From positions 1-64,000 of the forward strand of contig CANEUH010000006.1 in the NCBI GenBank assembly GCA_947441615.1: 64,000 nucleotides of DNA, in the 5' to 3' direction. A program made the translations under genes and the position numbers. Below the pieces are notes generated by a model. The model had not been told where the DNA came from. It was given only the letters and a program-made list of their open reading frames with translations, and did not search any database. Below, piece by piece: positions 8,136 to 16,815 of this stretch (positions are counted from its first letter, which is position 1; each line of letters opens with the position of its first letter). This DNA comes from Bacteriovoracaceae bacterium. GTDB taxonomy: Bacteria > Bdellovibrionota > Bacteriovoracia > Bacteriovoracales > Bacteriovoracaceae.

Positions 8136-9072
8136 TTTTAGGTCTAAACTCTTTAGGAAAAGATTTCTCTCCAAGCCCAATTAATTTATTCTCATTATCA
8201 AGAACCCAGAAAAACTTTTCAGACAATGAAGTTTGATCGATGAGTGATAACTTTTCTGGATCAAAGAAAGCTCCATTTTTAAACGCCAGAGTTTGCTTAT
8301 CTGTAAGAGCAAACTTAGAAAAAGGTAAGACTTTATCGATGGGTATACCGTGAGAAATAATATCGATCGTTCTCTCTTGCGGCCAATGGGATTTTTTTAT
8401 GGCACTTGTATGGTCTATTGCTCCCACACTCTCCCTCACTAAAGAAATAAGTGAACCAAGAGTTCCAAGGAAATTGGCCATATCCGTAAATAAAGTTCTC
8501 ACATACGTGCCTGAGCTGACTTCGACACGAATTGATAAATACGGAAAGACATATTTTACGACTTCAATTTTATAAACTTTACGAAGGACAGCTTCTTTTT
8601 TTACTTCCACTCCTTCTCTCGCCCATTCATGTAAATTCTTTCCCATAAATTTTGAAGCGGAGTACTTATGGGGGGCCTGCCAGTAGTCACCAATAAATTT
8701 TTCTCTTAATTTTTCTTCAATAAATTCTCGATTGAAACCAGCGATTTCTCGATTTAAGTAAAGAGAATCATCTCTTTGAGTTATCTCCGAAGTGTAGTCT
8801 CCTGTAGGTGTTTCAATGCCTAATTTTCCAACAGCAAGATAGGTTTTCGGAAGGAAATCATGAATAAAGTCATTGAGCCGTGCCGCCCCACAAATTCCGA
8901 TCATAAGAACTCCGGAAGCGAAGGGATCTAGGGTTCCAAAATGTCCAATTTTTCCAAAACCATGAGGTAGGTGACGTTTAAAATGGCGAACGACATCATA
9001 TGAAGATATCCGGGCAGGTTTAAAGACATTGAAGACGAGTGGCGGAAATAAAGACTCTTTCTTATTCTTCAT
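8083..9072 (-). CDS. truB: tRNA pseudouridine(55) synthase
   Basis: Isomerises U55 to pseudouridine in the T-loop of tRNA. The catalytic block HFGTLDPFASGVL is at 44-56 with catalytic Asp49. Other family blocks are the N-terminal VFKPARISSYDVV and SGTYVRTLFTDMA. 329 residues is a little longer than the usual 300-315, with a C-terminal PUA-like part. It is the last gene of the rimP-nusA-infB-rbfA-truB operon; its start overlaps rbfA by 11 bases. The 3' end overlaps plsC convergently. Confidence 0.95.
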   Translation of the reverse strand: MKNKKESLFPPLVFNVFKPARISSYDVVRHFKRHLPHGFGKIGHFGTLDPFASGVLMIGICGAARLNDFIHDFLPKTYLAVGKLGIETPTGDYTSEITQRDDSLYLNREIAGFNREFIEEKLREKFIGDYWQAPHKYSASKFMGKNLHEWAREGVEVKKEAVLRKVYKIEVVKYVFPYLSIRVEVSSGTYVRTLFTDMANFLGTLGSLISLVRESVGAIDHTSAIKKSHWPQERTIDIISHGIPIDKVLPFSKFALTDKQTLAFKNGAFFDPEKLSLIDQTSLSEKFFWVLDNENKLIGLGEKSFPKEFRPKINFHSEEKVSPSSDHDL

Positions 9073-9418
9073 CCGTTGAATCTTTCAACAGCTTATCAAT
9101 TTTATTTGAGTCTTCGAATTGTGAATTATAAACGTAATGAATTTCTGGAGTATGACGAACTTCCATCTTTTCAGAAAGAAGTTTTCTCATCCTTCCAGCA
9201 GTACTCTCAATCGCCGTTTTCGCATCTCCACGAGTTGTAACGTTAAAGGTATCCCAATAAACTTTGGCATGAGAATAATCTTGAGTTAATTCAACGTGAG
9301 TGACCGAGACATTGGAAAGGCGGGGGTCCGCGAACTCTCTTCTAAGAGCGAGATTAATCTCATCGCGGACCCTTTCCTCGTATTTTAATTTCGAAAATTT
9401 ATTCCCACGTCCTGCCAC
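9062..9418 (-). CDS. rbfA: Ribosome-binding factor A
   Basis: Assists late maturation of the 30S subunit (16S 5' end processing, cold adaptation). The 118-residue product has the KH-type fold pattern RVRDEINLALRREFADPRLS, then VSVTHVELTQDYSHAKVYW, both typical of RbfA. The gene starts 10 bases after infB and overlaps truB by 11 bases, the standard order of this operon. Confidence 0.95.
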   Translation of the reverse strand: MAGRGNKFSKLKYEERVRDEINLALRREFADPRLSNVSVTHVELTQDYSHAKVYWDTFNVTTRGDAKTAIESTAGRMRKLLSEKMEVRHTPEIHYVYNSQFEDSNKIDKLLKDSTDEE

Positions 9419-9427
9419 AAAATATCC

Positions 9428-12127
9428 TTAAAGAGTTAGATCGGAAACGAGAGTTCTCTTCTTATCTTCCATAATGTAAGCCTCAATAATATCTTCCACT
9501 TTAACATCATTGAAGTTTTCAAGAGACATACCACACTCATAGCCGTTCTTAACTTCTTTAACATCGTCTTTGAAACGCTTAAGTGTCGACAATCTTCCGT
9601 CGTAGATGATTTTACCATCACGAAGAAGCCTGATGTTACATCCGCGTTCAATTTTACCGTCAACAACAGCAGTTCCTGCGATTGTTCCGATTTTAGGAAT
9701 AGCGAAAGTATCTCTTACTTGAGCTCTACCAATATATTTTTCAACTTTTTCTGGTGTTAGCATGCCTTCAAGGGCAAGTGTCACTTCATTGATAAGTTCA
9801 TAAATAATTGAGTAAGTCTTGATATCGACTCCCTTCTCTTCAGCAATTCTGCGGGCAGTTGTTACCGGACGCATATTAAATCCGAGAATAAAGCCTTTAG
9901 AAGAAGCAGCTAAATTAACGTCATTATCCGTAATCGCTCCTACTCCACCAGCAATCACTTCAACAGAAACCTCACTGTTGCCAAGCTGCTCTACGGCCGT
10001 ACGAATAGCTTCGTATGAACCTTGAACATCTGAGCGGATAATGAGTTTAAGAACTTTTTTCTCAGCTTCAGAGTTATTCTGAGCAGTAGAAAAGAAGTCT
10101 TCAAGAGAAACTTTCTTCGCTTCAACTGTTGTATTAGCAAGAGCCTTTCTTTCATTGATTCTGTTCTCAACGATCTTTGTTGCTTCTCTTTCATTTTTAA
10201 CAACGTTAACAATATCTCCGGGACTTGGAACCGACTCAAGTCCCAAGATCTGCACAGGAGTTGAAGGACCAGCAGAGTTAACCATTTTGCCAGCGAAATC
10301 CATGAGAGAGCGAGCTCTACCAGATGTTTCACCAACAACGATTGCGTCTCCCTTATTTAATGTCCCTTTTTGAACAAGCACTGTTGCCACCGGACCACGA
10401 CCAACTTCAATTTTGGACTCGATCACAACACCTTCTGTATTTCCTTTTGGATTCTCTCTTAATTCCATCATTTCAGCTTGAAGCTGGATGGATTCAAGTA
10501 AATTATCAACACCTTCACCAGTCATCGCCGAGACATGAACGTACTGAGTTTCCCCACCCCATTCTTCAGGAAGAAGTTCAAATTCAGTAAGACCTTGCTT
10601 CACCTTATCTGGGTTAGCAGCTGGTTTGTCGATTTTATTGACAGCGACAATGATAGGAACTTTTGCGTTCTTACAAAAACGAATCGATTCAACCGTCTGA
10701 GGCATCACTCCGTCATCAGCAGCGACAACGAGAACGACGATATCTGTGACGTTTGCTCCACGCTGTCTCATCGCCGCAAAAGCAGCGTGACCTGGAGTAT
10801 CTAAGAACGTTAGTGTAGATCCTTTCACAGGAACGGAATAAGCACCAATATGTTGAGTGATACCACCTGCTTCACCTGAAGCAACTTTTGCTTTTCTGAT
10901 GTAATCCAGTAGCGACGTTTTCCCGTGATCGACGTGACCCATGATCGTAATAATAGGGTTACGTAATGGGAAAGCAGATTTATCTTCACCAGCTTTTTTG
11001 TTAAGGACTTCTTCTTCACTGAAGGCAACATCTTCAACTCTATAATTATAAAGAGCTGCGATGTCACTCGCGAGAGAAAGGCCAATAAAATCATCTGGCT
11101 TCACAAGAAGATTTATGGTCAGAAGTTTATTAGCAAATGATTCAAATTTAACACTGAGTTTGTCTGCGAGATTTTCAGCCGTGACAACACCGTTAATCGT
11201 GATAAACCTTTTAGCTTCTTTAACTTCAGTAATGAGTGTTTTCTGAGTTGGTCCCGTATAAACCTTCTTCTTTTTTGGAGGTGTATAAATTGCCTTCCCT
11301 ACTAAAGCAGAAGCATATTTTAATTCTTCATCAGCGCGGATAACCGTAAGATCTTTCTTGCCTGCAACACCTTTTTTTCCAACAGCAGCAGCAAGATCTC
11401 CCATGCGCTTCTTATCTTTATCTTCTTCAGGCTCGACCAGATCTTCAGCTGGTCTACGAGGCTGCAATCTTGTCTCAAGAGGCTTTTTCTCTGTAGACTC
11501 TTCTTTTTTCTTCTCTTCTGGAACAAAGATGGGAGTAAAAGAGTGTCTTTTCTCTTCGTAATAATCTTTTTTAGGGTCCCGAGCTTTGGCCGCTTGAGCA
11601 CTCGTATTAAAACTCGAAGCAGGTTGAGCATATTGAGAAGATGCTCTTGCCATCGCAAGCTCAGCTTGAACCGCTGCTTGAGCAGCTGCTTCAACTTTTT
11701 CCTCGTGAGCACGCTTATCTTCTTCTTCTTTTTGAGCTTTCGTCTTACGCTTAACGGTAACGATCTTAGGCTTATCGTCAGTCGAGACGACTTCAGTTGC
11801 TGGGGTTGTTGATAACGTTGGCGCCACTTCCGGTGCTGCAACTTTTGCAACAGCAGCAGGTGATTCTTCAACCTCTTCAACCACAGGAGCAGGGGCTTCT
11901 TCTTGCGCCGGTGCTTCTTTTTTAACAACTTTTCTGACTACTGCTTTTTTTACTGGGGAAGCTTTCTTTTCAGGTGCTTCAAACGCAGCTTTTGCTCTCG
12001 TGACTTCATCATCTGACAAACTCGCCATATGGTTTCTGACATTCAGTCCCATAGACTTGAGTTTCTCAACGAGATCCAAAGCGCCTACCCCAATTTCATT
12101 GGCAAGTTCGTAAACTTTTTTTGCCAT
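9428..12127 (-). CDS. infB: Translation initiation factor IF-2
   Basis: GTPase that places initiator tRNA on the 30S subunit. 899 residues: an N-terminal IF2-N motif (MAKKVYELANEIGVGALDLV), a long low-complexity Ala/Lys/Glu/Pro-rich region to about 270, a second IF2-N-like part around 290-370, then the G domain with GHVDHGKT (about 396-403), DTPGH (about 444) and NKID (about 498), followed by domains II-IV. The ATG at 12127 is preceded by a GGAG-type site. It lies 28 bases after nusA. The low-complexity stretch creates long spurious ORFs in other frames, for example around 11320-11928. Confidence 0.97.
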   Translation of the reverse strand: MAKKVYELANEIGVGALDLVEKLKSMGLNVRNHMASLSDDEVTRAKAAFEAPEKKASPVKKAVVRKVVKKEAPAQEEAPAPVVEEVEESPAAVAKVAAPEVAPTLSTTPATEVVSTDDKPKIVTVKRKTKAQKEEEDKRAHEEKVEAAAQAAVQAELAMARASSQYAQPASSFNTSAQAAKARDPKKDYYEEKRHSFTPIFVPEEKKKEESTEKKPLETRLQPRRPAEDLVEPEEDKDKKRMGDLAAAVGKKGVAGKKDLTVIRADEELKYASALVGKAIYTPPKKKKVYTGPTQKTLITEVKEAKRFITINGVVTAENLADKLSVKFESFANKLLTINLLVKPDDFIGLSLASDIAALYNYRVEDVAFSEEEVLNKKAGEDKSAFPLRNPIITIMGHVDHGKTSLLDYIRKAKVASGEAGGITQHIGAYSVPVKGSTLTFLDTPGHAAFAAMRQRGANVTDIVVLVVAADDGVMPQTVESIRFCKNAKVPIIVAVNKIDKPAANPDKVKQGLTEFELLPEEWGGETQYVHVSAMTGEGVDNLLESIQLQAEMMELRENPKGNTEGVVIESKIEVGRGPVATVLVQKGTLNKGDAIVVGETSGRARSLMDFAGKMVNSAGPSTPVQILGLESVPSPGDIVNVVKNEREATKIVENRINERKALANTTVEAKKVSLEDFFSTAQNNSEAEKKVLKLIIRSDVQGSYEAIRTAVEQLGNSEVSVEVIAGGVGAITDNDVNLAASSKGFILGFNMRPVTTARRIAEEKGVDIKTYSIIYELINEVTLALEGMLTPEKVEKYIGRAQVRDTFAIPKIGTIAGTAVVDGKIERGCNIRLLRDGKIIYDGRLSTLKRFKDDVKEVKNGYECGMSLENFNDVKVEDIIEAYIMEDKKRTLVSDLTL

Positions 12128-12155
12128 TGTTTTCTCCGATTATAAACTTCAAAAA

Positions 12156-13571
12156 TTACTTTAATTTAAAAGCTGCAAGCTCTTCACGAAGCCTTCTTTC
12201 GGCTTCAGAGAACTTCGTTACGTCATCTTTTTTACCAGAATCAGTTCTTTCAGTTTTCTTAAATCCTGTTTGATTTGGAACAGCTGATGCAGAAATGATT
12301 TCAGCGTTCTCATCAAGGTCAGACTTAATACTTTCATCATCTAGTGCACTTGAAGCTGCCTCAACCATCGCCTTCGCATCGGCCACAGACTTACCTAAGT
12401 AGCGAGAAATATCTTCTGGTGTCGCAGCAGAAAGATCCACAATAGACATGATTCCCTTCTGAACAAGCACCTGAGCCGTTGCTTCAGAAATATTTGAAAG
12501 TTGAACAAGATTTTCAACTGCAAGCTTGATTCTCTCTTGAAGCTTAACTTTTGAAATGATGTTAATTTTCCATCCGGTTAACATCGCTGCTAAACGAACA
12601 TTCTGTCCTCTCTTACCAATCGCCAAAGAAAGTTGATCATCTTCTACGATAACATCTAACGTATGTTCGTCATGATTAAGAGTAATTGACTGAATTTCAG
12701 CAGGAGCGAGAGCTGCTCTAGAGAAAGTTTCAGAATCTTCGTTCCAACGAACGATATCGATCTTCTCGCCTTGAAGTTCATTGACAATATTTTGAACCCT
12801 TGACCCTTTCATACCAACGCAAGCCCCAACTGGATCAATATCACGATCCTTTGTCGTTACAGCGATTTTGGCACGGTGACCAGGTTCACGAGCAGCTGCC
12901 TTAACTTCAATTGTACCGTCAGCAATTTCTGGAACTTCAACTTCAAATAATTTAACAAGAAACATTGGAGAAGTTCTAGTTAAACGAATTTCTGGGCCTC
13001 TGTTTGTCATGACTACATCTGAAAGATAAGCTTGAATTCTATCTCCCGGCTTAAAAGACTCTCCAAAAATGATCTCTTTCTTTGGAAGAATGGCATCAGA
13101 TTTACCAAGGTCAATGACCACATTACCTTTTTCAAAACGACGAGCAATACCAGTCACTAAATCACCTTCACGGTGCTTAAATTCAGAGAAAAGGATATCT
13201 CTTTCAGCATCGCGAACTTTTTGAAAGATAATTTGCTTAGCAGTTTGAATATCAACACGTGAGAAGCCAGGATTTTCGATTTTTAAACCGAGCTGGTCCC
13301 CAACTTCACAACCTTCATCTAATTTTTTTGCGGCATCAAAATCAATTTCGACAATTGAATCACGAACTTTATCGACAACATTCTTATACTGGAAGATTTC
13401 AACTTCACCGTCGGCTTCGTTATAACGTGCCTCATATTCACCTTGAATTCCAAACTTCTTACGTGCAGTCACAAGGAAAGCTTGCTCAATAGCATTCACC
13501 ACCACATCTTTCTTAATTCCGCGGTCTTTTCCTAGCTGTTCAATCACTCGGCTTAATTCTGAAAAGTTCAC
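12156..13571 (-). CDS. nusA: Transcription termination/antitermination factor NusA
   Basis: RNA-polymerase-associated factor for pausing, termination and antitermination. 471 residues: the N-terminal RNAP-binding domain (to about 130), S1 domain (EGDLVTGIARRFEKGNVVID, about 135-200), KH1 and KH2 (VGMKGSRVQNIVNELQGEKI and IGKRGQNVRLA), then a helix-hairpin-helix-like segment (about 360-400) and a charged tail. It lies 11 bases downstream of rimP in the usual operon. Confidence 0.97.
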   Translation of the reverse strand: MNFSELSRVIEQLGKDRGIKKDVVVNAIEQAFLVTARKKFGIQGEYEARYNEADGEVEIFQYKNVVDKVRDSIVEIDFDAAKKLDEGCEVGDQLGLKIENPGFSRVDIQTAKQIIFQKVRDAERDILFSEFKHREGDLVTGIARRFEKGNVVIDLGKSDAILPKKEIIFGESFKPGDRIQAYLSDVVMTNRGPEIRLTRTSPMFLVKLFEVEVPEIADGTIEVKAAAREPGHRAKIAVTTKDRDIDPVGACVGMKGSRVQNIVNELQGEKIDIVRWNEDSETFSRAALAPAEIQSITLNHDEHTLDVIVEDDQLSLAIGKRGQNVRLAAMLTGWKINIISKVKLQERIKLAVENLVQLSNISEATAQVLVQKGIMSIVDLSAATPEDISRYLGKSVADAKAMVEAASSALDDESIKSDLDENAEIISASAVPNQTGFKKTERTDSGKKDDVTKFSEAERRLREELAAFKLK

Positions 13572-13582
13572 AATTACTCTCC

Positions 13583-14107
13583 TTACTCTCTGACCGATTT
13601 CAAATCGGGATCTAAATTTACTTTTTTAACTTGTTTATAATTGAGCATGAGAGGAAATCCACTTACCTCTATGGTAAATGACTCTTCTCCTGCTTCTAAT
13701 AATTTCCCTCTAAACTTCTTCTCGCCCTTAATGCCCTTGGGTGCATTCTTCACCTGCTCATCTGACAGCTGGCCCATAATAACGACACCCAAAATCTCAC
13801 CTAGGCTCATCTTAAAATGCTCAAGGTTAGAGATGTGCCTAAAAACACCCGGTGATGAAACCTCAAGTACAATATCTTCAGGAATCCATGTCTCAGTCTC
13901 AAATGAGGGACTCAAGGCATTGTCCACTTTCACGCAGTCTTCTATTAAAGCGGAACCAGTTGCTGGATTTTGAATATAGAGCCTTAGTACTTTTTGAGTT
14001 GCGATATATTCAAGGTCGTAAAGACGGTACCCCGTCTCTTGAACCACAGGCCCACACATCAAAAAAAACTTTTTTTCTAACCCAGTTCTTTCCTGATTAA
14101 TATCCAT
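13583..14107 (-). CDS. rimP: Ribosome maturation factor
   Basis: 30S subunit assembly factor, first gene of the nusA-infB operon. From ATG 14107 it has 174 residues with the two-domain RimP pattern: YRLYDLEYIATQKVLRLYIQ, EDCVKVDNALSP, then DIVLEVSSPGVFR, the most conserved motif. An in-frame GTG at 14146 would add 13 residues rich in Phe, which are not typical of the family and follow no clear ribosome site, so the ATG is preferred. A T-rich run just upstream marks the leader. Confidence 0.9.
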   Translation of the reverse strand: MDINQERTGLEKKFFLMCGPVVQETGYRLYDLEYIATQKVLRLYIQNPATGSALIEDCVKVDNALSPSFETETWIPEDIVLEVSSPGVFRHISNLEHFKMSLGEILGVVIMGQLSDEQVKNAPKGIKGEKKFRGKLLEAGEESFTIEVSGFPLMLNYKQVKKVNLDPDLKSVRE

Positions 14108-14222
14108 TACATGTGCCCATAAAAAAAAAGGGAGGAAAAAATCCACCCTAACCGCTAATAACGAAATCTAAGACAGGCATTATGTTTAACAAAAATGATT
14201 CAAAAGTGCAATTTTAAAGCAG

Positions 14223-14669
14223 TTAGACTCCAAGCGTTAGCTCCATAATAAGTGCGTCTGCGCCGTTAGAGTAAAAGCCCTTGGCCTTTCTTAGGGTCTT
14301 AAAGCCAACCTTTAAGTAAAAATTAATCGCCCTGGAATTATCCCCTTCAACCTCAAGATAGACTCTTCTGAAACCAAGTGGGACAAGTTGGTTAATTATA
14401 TGGGCCCAAAACTCTTGTGAGGAGCCACTCCCTCTATCATTCTGAGCTGTGACTATTTTATATAGATGCGCCACATCATCACCCGGAACAGTTCCAAGCA
14501 ACGCAAATCCCTTAAGCTCCTGGCCCATTCGCCAAGTAAAGAGGTGATTCAAATTTGGATCTAGTTTTATCCATTGAGAAGTGTCCCAAGGATTTGGAAA
14601 CAACTTTTGATCCATCTCGATAACTTCTTGGGTGGGATTTTCAATCGCTATCTTACCAGTAATATTCAT
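14223..14669 (-). CDS. GNAT acetyltransferase, RimI-like
   Basis: Acetyl-CoA-dependent N-acetyltransferase, perhaps for the N-terminus of ribosomal protein S18 (RimI). From the ATG at 14669 the length is 148 residues, the size of E. coli RimI; an upstream in-frame start at 14729 adds a poor leader. Features: FPNPWDTSQW near the N-terminus (RimI has NPWS), QNDRGSGSSQEFW in place of the acetyl-CoA loop RxxGxGxxL, then VYLEVEGDNSRAINFYLKVGF. The acetyl-CoA motif here is loose (RGSGSS), which lowers certainty about RimI function. The start overlaps the stop of the previous gene by 17 bases. Confidence 0.75.
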   Translation of the reverse strand: MNITGKIAIENPTQEVIEMDQKLFPNPWDTSQWIKLDPNLNHLFTWRMGQELKGFALLGTVPGDDVAHLYKIVTAQNDRGSGSSQEFWAHIINQLVPLGFRRVYLEVEGDNSRAINFYLKVGFKTLRKAKGFYSNGADALIMELTLGV

Positions 14670-15267
14670 GTGAGAATTGCTTATCCAGAGACTCAACGAA
14701 GAGTTCAATAGAGGATTTAATAGAATCAAAACTAGAATTATTTTTCAGTTGGCCCCCGTACCTAGAGCGTAAGTAGAGTTCCATCTCCATCAGAGCGATA
14801 AAATTTGTTTTGAGGGTATTTTTATAGAGAACATCGGTGTTACATTTATTTTCTCTAGTACTTTCTCTTATTAAATTTTTAAGATTTCCCGACACATCAG
14901 TTTTTTGATCCTCAGAGTATCTCAAGATCTTAAAAAAATATCTCAGTTGCTTTAAAAGATTCTCATTCGAATGAAGATAGCGTCTAACCTCTTCATCTTC
15001 GGATGGGAAATTCTTGATAAAATCACGAAGAGTAGAAATGAATTTTTTTTCAAAAAATTGAACGATGTAGGAGTCATCATAGATGCAATTGAGTGCTTCT
15101 ATATTTCTTAGTTGGTAGTTGATATCCTGAAATGAAACGGTTCTATCTAGGATTTTTATGATGAAACGGTCGGAGGAAACAACGGTTGCGTTGGAACCTC
15201 CGACAAAAAGGCTATACAGGAGAACTAATTTCAATATTGGCGATATTTTTATGCTTAACAACTTCAT
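14653..15267 (-). CDS. Secreted protein of unknown function
   Basis: 204 residues with a signal peptide (hydrophobic 8-24, cleavage near SNA). The mature part is mainly charged and helical. The segment DRFIIKILDRTVSFQDINY right after the signal resembles the start of SurA-like chaperone N-domains (DRVVAVVNDxVIT), but the rest gives no match, so I only note it. Two Cys remain. It overlaps the regulator gene upstream by 56 bases and the GNAT gene downstream by 17 bases, implying a tightly linked operon; the upstream regulator may control it. Confidence 0.65.
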   Translation of the reverse strand: MKLLSIKISPILKLVLLYSLFVGGSNATVVSSDRFIIKILDRTVSFQDINYQLRNIEALNCIYDDSYIVQFFEKKFISTLRDFIKNFPSEDEEVRRYLHSNENLLKQLRYFFKILRYSEDQKTDVSGNLKNLIRESTRENKCNTDVLYKNTLKTNFIALMEMELYLRSRYGGQLKNNSSFDSIKSSIELFVESLDKQFSHEYYW

Positions 15268-16471
15268 TCTCTTTATGGAAGCGAGCGTTCACTCGAGGAT
15301 TAAATGTGTAACCATCTTTTCCGCGAAGAATATACTGGCGCTTTATTCCTTTTGGCTCAATTAATTTTCTCAAGCGGCTGATGCTTGTATAAATGAGTTT
15401 ATCATGAATGAGAGGATTATACTCATCTTTCCAAATCATCTTCGCAAGATCTTCTTTATTATAATAAGTTCCTGGAGTTTGGGCCAAGAGGAAAAGAATC
15501 TCTAAAAGAACAAAACGGTGTTTAAAGTCAATGACACCTAGAGCTTTTTCATGAATCACTCTATTGTGGCGATCAAGATAGAGGTCAACAGAAGAATCAT
15601 TTACATCATCAACTTCCATTGAAATCAATTGCTGAAGGCGTTTAAAGTAATCATCGTCCAAAGAATTCTGAGCGAGACCAAATAGCATAAGAGCTTTTGA
15701 GAATTCTCCCATTTTTTTAAGTGCAACACCTTTATTCAGAAGGACATAGTTGTGCATATTCCAACAACGTTTTGAATGAAGAAGTTTCATCGCTAAGTCA
15801 TAATGAGTTAATGAATTAGCGTACTCCTCTAATTCTCTCAAAGCGTTCCCCCAAAGTAGGTGCATAGAGCCTTTGAGGTAACCTTTCTTAAGAATGCTTA
15901 GAAGTTCATTTAATTGATTGAGGTAAACAATTGTATCCTGATAATTTCTCATCTGGAATGCATTCGTTGCCATGGCATAAAGAGACTTTGCCATAAGTTC
16001 TGGCTCATTTTCTGTTTGAGCTTTTCTGTAGGCTTGATTGAAGTTCTTTTGAGCTTCAGTAAAGTCACCTTTATAAGTGTTCACAACCGCTGCATTATAA
16101 AAATACTCACCATTTAATGATGGAAGAATTCCAACGGTTTGATCCAGAAGTTCACTAGAGAGTTGGATATATTTATTCGCATCCTTCTCATTTAAACTTT
16201 CAGAGTAGATACGGATAAGAAATCCATAAATTTTAAACATCGCAAAAGCGTCTTGCGGAAGTTCGGTACGCTTTAAGGCCTCAAGAAAGTGATCTTCTGC
16301 TTTCTCAAAATCTGCTTTGTCGTAGAATATTTTAGCTAGTCTATAATGACCCTGACCCTCAATGCGACTCGAGTCGATCGGAAGATGTGCCAGGAATTTA
16401 TCATCTTGGCTGAGGTCCACCACAGCTCTTGTCATCAATGTTTCGATTGATGGCGTTTGTATGGTCTCCAT
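15212..16471 (-). CDS. TPR-repeat regulator with C-terminal winged-helix DNA-binding domain
   Basis: 419 residues. Residues 40-280 are a series of about six TPR-like helix pairs (for example GHYRLAKIFYDKADFEKAED and NGEYFYNAAVVNTYKGDFTE). From about 300 to 395 there is an OmpR/PhoB-type winged helix: VIDFKHRFVLLEILFLLAQ, an HDKLIYTSISRLRKLIEPKG recognition helix, then RGKDGYTFNP as the wing. No receiver domain is present, so activity is probably set by a peptide or protein binding the TPRs. Domain order is the reverse of SARP-type regulators. AGGAGG upstream of ATG 16471 fixes the start. Its 3' end overlaps the secreted-protein gene. Confidence 0.85.
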   Translation of the reverse strand: METIQTPSIETLMTRAVVDLSQDDKFLAHLPIDSSRIEGQGHYRLAKIFYDKADFEKAEDHFLEALKRTELPQDAFAMFKIYGFLIRIYSESLNEKDANKYIQLSSELLDQTVGILPSLNGEYFYNAAVVNTYKGDFTEAQKNFNQAYRKAQTENEPELMAKSLYAMATNAFQMRNYQDTIVYLNQLNELLSILKKGYLKGSMHLLWGNALRELEEYANSLTHYDLAMKLLHSKRCWNMHNYVLLNKGVALKKMGEFSKALMLFGLAQNSLDDDYFKRLQQLISMEVDDVNDSSVDLYLDRHNRVIHEKALGVIDFKHRFVLLEILFLLAQTPGTYYNKEDLAKMIWKDEYNPLIHDKLIYTSISRLRKLIEPKGIKRQYILRGKDGYTFNPRVNARFHKENEVVKHKNIANIEISSPV

Positions 16472-16815
16472 GAATGCCTCCTAATAAGCAGTAAAACCTA
16501 AGAGTCTTACAATTTAGCGGTGCGGAGGTTAAACCCTATCCCTGACAAAAAAGCAAGATGAGTGTTTGCGCTCCCCTGAAAAAGCCAAAAATATTAGGAG
16601 TTTCAGAGATTTATGGAATGTAAGACTTTCCTCATGAGTGACCTTTATCAGCCTTCTCTAACATTTAAAGTTTATTTTCCTGAGAGGATTTTCTTACAGA
16701 TCAAATAAATAGCTTTAAGTAACTCTCTAACTCATTGATTGAACGAGGTTAGCTTGGTAAAGTTTATCTGCTTAATCCTATCTGTAAATTCTTGCCCTAA
16801 TTAAGAGGACGACCA
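16472..16815. other. Divergent intergenic region between the TPR regulator and thrS
   Basis: 344 bases without a gene. It must hold the promoters of both divergent genes. I find one plausible sigma-70 site for thrS (listed separately). No T-box, tRNA-like structure, strong hairpin with T-tract or long repeat is visible. Confidence 0.6.
16735..16763 (+). promoter_or_regulatory. Candidate sigma-70 promoter for thrS-ddl
   Basis: TTGATT at 16735-16740, a 17-base spacer, then TAAAGT at 16758-16763. Each hexamer matches consensus at four of six positions. Transcription would begin near 16770, about 45 bases before the thrS start. Pattern only. Confidence 0.35.

Noticed and set aside
11320..11928. 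Long ORF inside infB, 202 residues rich in Lys/Leu
   Set aside because: Shadow of the Ala/Lys/Glu-rich low-complexity region of IF-2 in another frame.
16472..16815. Possible T-box or riboswitch upstream of thrS
   Set aside because: No T-box consensus, stem I or terminator/antiterminator pair visible.
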